The translations under genes were made by a program, and so were the position numbers. A stretch of DNA of 64,000 nucleotides, from NCBI GenBank assembly GCA_963711705.1, contig CAVQFM010000012.1, positions 248,001 through 312,000 on the forward strand. The letters are read 5' to 3'. Each line of letters begins with the position of its first letter. Position 1 is the first letter of the stretch. Positions 63,680 to 64,000 of the stretch are shown in pieces. The notes beneath the pieces were generated by a model that was not told the DNA's origin, searched no databases, and saw only the letters and a program-made list of their open reading frames with translations. Source of the DNA: RYN-230 sp963711705 (GTDB lineage Bacteria; Actinomycetota; Actinomycetes; Streptosporangiales; Streptosporangiaceae).

Positions 63680-64000
63680 CCGCTGTGGCGGTATCAGGGC
63701 GTGGCAGGCCGCCGCCTGCTGCACCGCTCGGCCGGAGGCACCCGGCCGCGGTGTTCCTGGCCGGGGCGGCGCGGTCGGTCTGGACTACTGGAATGTCCAG
63801 GACCGGCGGCGGAGCTCACCACGAGCGTCGTCTACGACCGGGCCAGGACCGGTGGAGCGACCGAGCGGGAGCTGCCGCGCACTTCCGCCCAGGTCACCGA
63901 TGAGCTCAGAGAACTGCTCCAGGCGGCCGGCGTGCCCGCGCCCTACCTGCTGGTCGGCCACTCCCGCAGGCGGCCCGCTGCCGGACGTGCCACTGATCAT
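63680..64000 (+). pseudogene. Eroded alpha/beta hydrolase (continues past window edge)
   Basis: Pieces of an alpha/beta hydrolase appear in successive frames: LWRYQGVAGRRLLHRSAGG (from about 63683), AAVFLAG (about 63750), GLDYWNVQD (from 63777), then AELTTSVVYDRARTGG and TSAQVTDELRELLQAAG, with the nucleophile elbow LLVGHS at about 63950-63964. Straight after GHS the sequence continues AGGPLPDVPLI, which in homologues lies more than 100 residues later. So there are three frame changes and a large internal deletion at about 63965. The catalytic Ser survives, but the lid and the rest of the core are gone. Divergent from the eroded regulator at 63391-63663. Confidence 0.6.

Overview
The window is a very GC-rich chromosome segment with dense, often overlapping genes, frequent GTG starts and strong G/C bias at third codon positions. 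Gene content is that of a filamentous-actinomycete-like actinobacterium: SepH, a RamB-type regulator beside isocitrate lyase, MurL/MurD2 glutamate epimerisation genes, STAND-type LuxR regulators, and an RsbW-like ATPase beside a Cys-rich protein. No species is assigned. I see no tRNA, rRNA, CRISPR array, transposase or phage gene, so the bulk reads as core and lifestyle chromosome.

Layout. 1-2284: aromatic catabolism (aldehyde dehydrogenase, 4-hydroxybenzoate hydroxylase). 2297-3946: membrane glycosyltransferase-like protein. 4755-8700: aldo/keto reductase, then a small protein divergent from a STAND-LuxR regulator. 8766-13578: acyl-CoA dehydrogenase, RamB-like regulator, isocitrate lyase, membrane protein. 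13735-19318: MarR regulator, SepH, PEBP lipoprotein and a low-complexity membrane protein; three of these genes carry frame breaks. 19339-27017: glycogen/sugar hydrolases (GlgX, GH63), a DUF6131 micropeptide, a phospholipase C-like phosphoesterase and a lipid kinase. 27187-30711: peptidoglycan genes pgeF-murL-murD2. 30757-37901: FAD oxidase, 25-residue micropeptide, PrmC-like methyltransferase, two DUF202 proteins, aquaporin behind a 22-bp tandem repeat, lipoprotein and drug exporter. 37971-43435: a second small-protein/STAND-LuxR module and a third STAND-LuxR gene. 43647-53269: membrane protein, lysA-like decarboxylase, beta-helix membrane protein, glutamate-cysteine ligase-type enzyme, PLP decarboxylase, phosphohexomutase. 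53394-57359: DUF1254 protein, a VIT/CCC1 remnant, VOC protein, frameshifted LuxR gene and small proteins. 57414-61171: a divergent pair, an MFS transporter and a PLP decarboxylase, both ending in a cyclic-nucleotide-binding domain. 61220-62724: anti-sigma-like ATPase and Cys-rich protein. 62725-64000: gene-poor DNA with an AT-rich repeat and a cluster of DnaA-box-like sites, then two eroded genes.

Themes. Regulation by large ATP-binding LuxR proteins is prominent, and one arrangement (small protein divergent from a STAND-LuxR gene) occurs twice. The most unusual system is the divergent transporter/decarboxylase pair, which looks like cyclic-nucleotide-responsive amine production and transport. 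Six frame breaks in otherwise well-conserved genes lie in G/C-rich runs; these are probably mostly sequencing or assembly indels. The remnants at 54.8 kb and 63.4-64.0 kb involve large internal losses and look like true decay.
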